A program made the position numbers and the translations under genes. 6,818 nucleotides of DNA from an uncultured Acidobacteriota bacterium. Lineage in GTDB: Bacteria > Acidobacteriota > Blastocatellia > Pyrinomonadales > Pyrinomonadaceae. The stretch covers positions 1 to 6,818 of the forward strand of contig CADEEU010000202.1 in the NCBI GenBank assembly GCA_902826385.1. Reading direction: 5' to 3'. Every line of letters starts with the position of its first letter. Position 1 is the stretch's first letter. The notes below the pieces were generated by a model. That model was not told where the DNA came from and made no database searches. It saw only the letters and a program-made list of their open reading frames with translations. This document shows positions 5,962 through 6,818 of this stretch, in pieces.

Positions 5962-6069
5962 TTAACCTAGTAGTGTGTCTTTATCGTTGTTTCCGGTCTC
6001 AAGAAAATTTCGCGGGTTCTTGTTGTGCTCTAAAATTACTTCCTGATACAGATCACTTAGTTCTGACAT
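5962..6069 (-). pseudogene. Truncated sufU 5' fragment, forming a 35-codon chimeric ORF
   Basis: The ORF starts MSELSDLYQEVILEHN and is identical to intact SufU through residue 22 (ending NPRNF). It then leaves homology and ends after 13 more residues, LETGNNDKDTLLG. It lacks all SufU zinc ligands, so it cannot act as a scaffold. Its ATG (6067-6069) lies inside the 3' end of the upstream HExxH-protein gene, a 17-bp overlap, and its TAA lies 9 nt before hicB. It may be only a remnant, or it may serve as a translated leader for hicB. The synonymous-only differences from intact sufU over 22 codons show that this piece was once part of a functional gene. Confidence 0.85.
5997..6069 (-). repeat. 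73-bp direct repeat, copy in the truncated sufU fragment
   Basis: This is the upstream partner of the repeat at 5412-5484, gapless and 66 of 73 identical. The first bases of this copy also encode the last residues of the HExxH protein in another frame. The repeat pair is 585 bp apart from start to start and encloses hicB and hicA. Confidence 0.92.
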
Positions 6070-6805
6070 ACTTTTCGAAAACCTGCGTTTCTAATTCATT
6101 CACATCGAATTCGTTTCTCAACAGGTCCTCTGGGCTCATCTTTAGGTCATCCAACAAATATTTAACCATTTGATGGTATTTAAAGTACTCGTATTTTGAT
6201 GGATCACCCGGGTTTACCTGCCAAAGCCTGACGCCTTCTTCAAAAGAAAGCGTCGTTTCACCGGCGATATATTCGCAATAACCTTCGTCCTTCCATTTTG
6301 GAAGTGAATAATATTTCGCCACACCCAAAAAAGCCTGAATTTGATTGTGCATGGTTTCGTGAGCTACGACCCCGGTCAAAGATCGTTGGTTTGGAAGTCC
6401 GTTACTGCGGAAAACAAGATCATTCTCAATGTCCGATTTATTTATTCGGCTGTGACCTAATACAGGGATCGTGCTGCCAAATGAACTACTGTCTAAAGTT
6501 AAAAACTTGTAAAGGCCAAAGTTGTCAGCCATGATCAGGTTCTCTGAAAGCTCTTTGTTGTAAATGGGGGATCGCGCGAGTTTCTCGACCGCCCCCTCTA
6601 AAACGCGAATCATGTCTTCATTTAAGGGCTGGCGGGAATAGACATTGAAATTCTTATGCGAGATCTGATTTGCAAAAAGTATCTGCGGGAAGATCAAAAG
6701 TAAGGCGTAAAGAGCCAACACTCCGATGAGGAGATAGTTAGCGGATTTATATGCCCTGCTTCGCCTGGCAAAAGATCGGTACCTGCGATAAGCATCGGAC
6801 ATCAT
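6053..6805 (-). CDS. Membrane-anchored putative zinc metallopeptidase (HExxH protein, unnamed family)
   Basis: This 250-residue protein has a short, strongly basic N-terminus (residues 7-20), one transmembrane helix at about 24-45, and a domain that is probably extracytoplasmic. That domain carries VVAHETMHNQ, an HExxH zinc motif (His149, Glu150, His153), followed by PKWKDEGYCEYIAGE (169-183), where Glu174 or Glu178 could be the third zinc ligand as in gluzincins. A later FKYHQMVKYLLDD helix resembles similar unnamed bacterial proteins I have seen with this layout. Substrate and role are unknown, and peptidase activity is inferred from motifs alone. AAGG (6813-6816) lies 7 nt before the ATG at 6803-6805; an ATG immediately after is an alternative. 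The 3' end overlaps the sufU fragment by 17 bp, so VRTK at the C-terminus is written in sufU-derived sequence. The gene is visibly more AT-rich than glpD. Confidence 0.7.
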   Translation of the reverse strand: MMSDAYRRYRSFARRSRAYKSANYLLIGVLALYALLLIFPQILFANQISHKNFNVYSRQPLNEDMIRVLEGAVEKLARSPIYNKELSENLIMADNFGLYKFLTLDSSSFGSTIPVLGHSRINKSDIENDLVFRSNGLPNQRSLTGVVAHETMHNQIQAFLGVAKYYSLPKWKDEGYCEYIAGETTLSFEEGVRLWQVNPGDPSKYEYFKYHQMVKYLLDDLKMSPEDLLRNEFDVNELETQVFEKYVRTK

Positions 6806-6818
6806 TGAAAAACCTTGT

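Overview
The window looks like a chromosomal stretch from a moderately GC-rich, probably aerobic, free-living bacterium. The mix of families (DUF4149 membrane protein, GrdB-type protein, UPF0314/DUF2585 membrane protein, FAD-dependent GlpD, SufU-type Fe-S scaffold) and the codon usage would fit Acidobacteriota, perhaps the Blastocatellia/Pyrinomonadales. That placement is inference from gene flavour only. There are no rRNA or tRNA genes, CRISPR arrays or recognisable transposases.

Left part (1-2668): a glycosyltransferase of the DUF1972/GT4 type runs off the left edge on the minus strand. It is divergent from a complete GT2 glycosyltransferase, so this is the edge of a surface-polysaccharide locus. 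A two-gene plus-strand unit follows: a four-helix DUF4149 membrane protein and, 4 nt later, a GrdB-family protein in which the position normally held by selenocysteine is serine.

Middle (2674-4948): a minus-strand DUF2585 membrane protein converges on the GrdB-like gene and is divergent from glpD (glycerol-3-phosphate dehydrogenase). The shared 196-bp intergenic region carries two inverted arrays of a heptamer (CTATCAA on the left, TTGATAG on the right) that could fold into a long stem or act as an operator/promoter array.

Right part (5035-6805, minus strand): transcription order is a membrane-anchored HExxH protein, a 35-codon ORF that begins with the first 22 codons of sufU, hicB, a frameshifted hicA, then intact sufU. 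The hicBA toxin-antitoxin module therefore sits between a 73-bp truncated copy of the sufU 5' end and a complete sufU. The two copies differ at seven bases. The six differences within the 22 shared codons are all synonymous, so the pair is not a fresh duplication; it points to insertion or recombination involving a diverged sufU allele. The hicA frame is broken at a run of seven A, and one extra A would restore a full 72-residue HicA. This right-hand block is the most unusual part of the window and is visibly more AT-rich at its upstream end.
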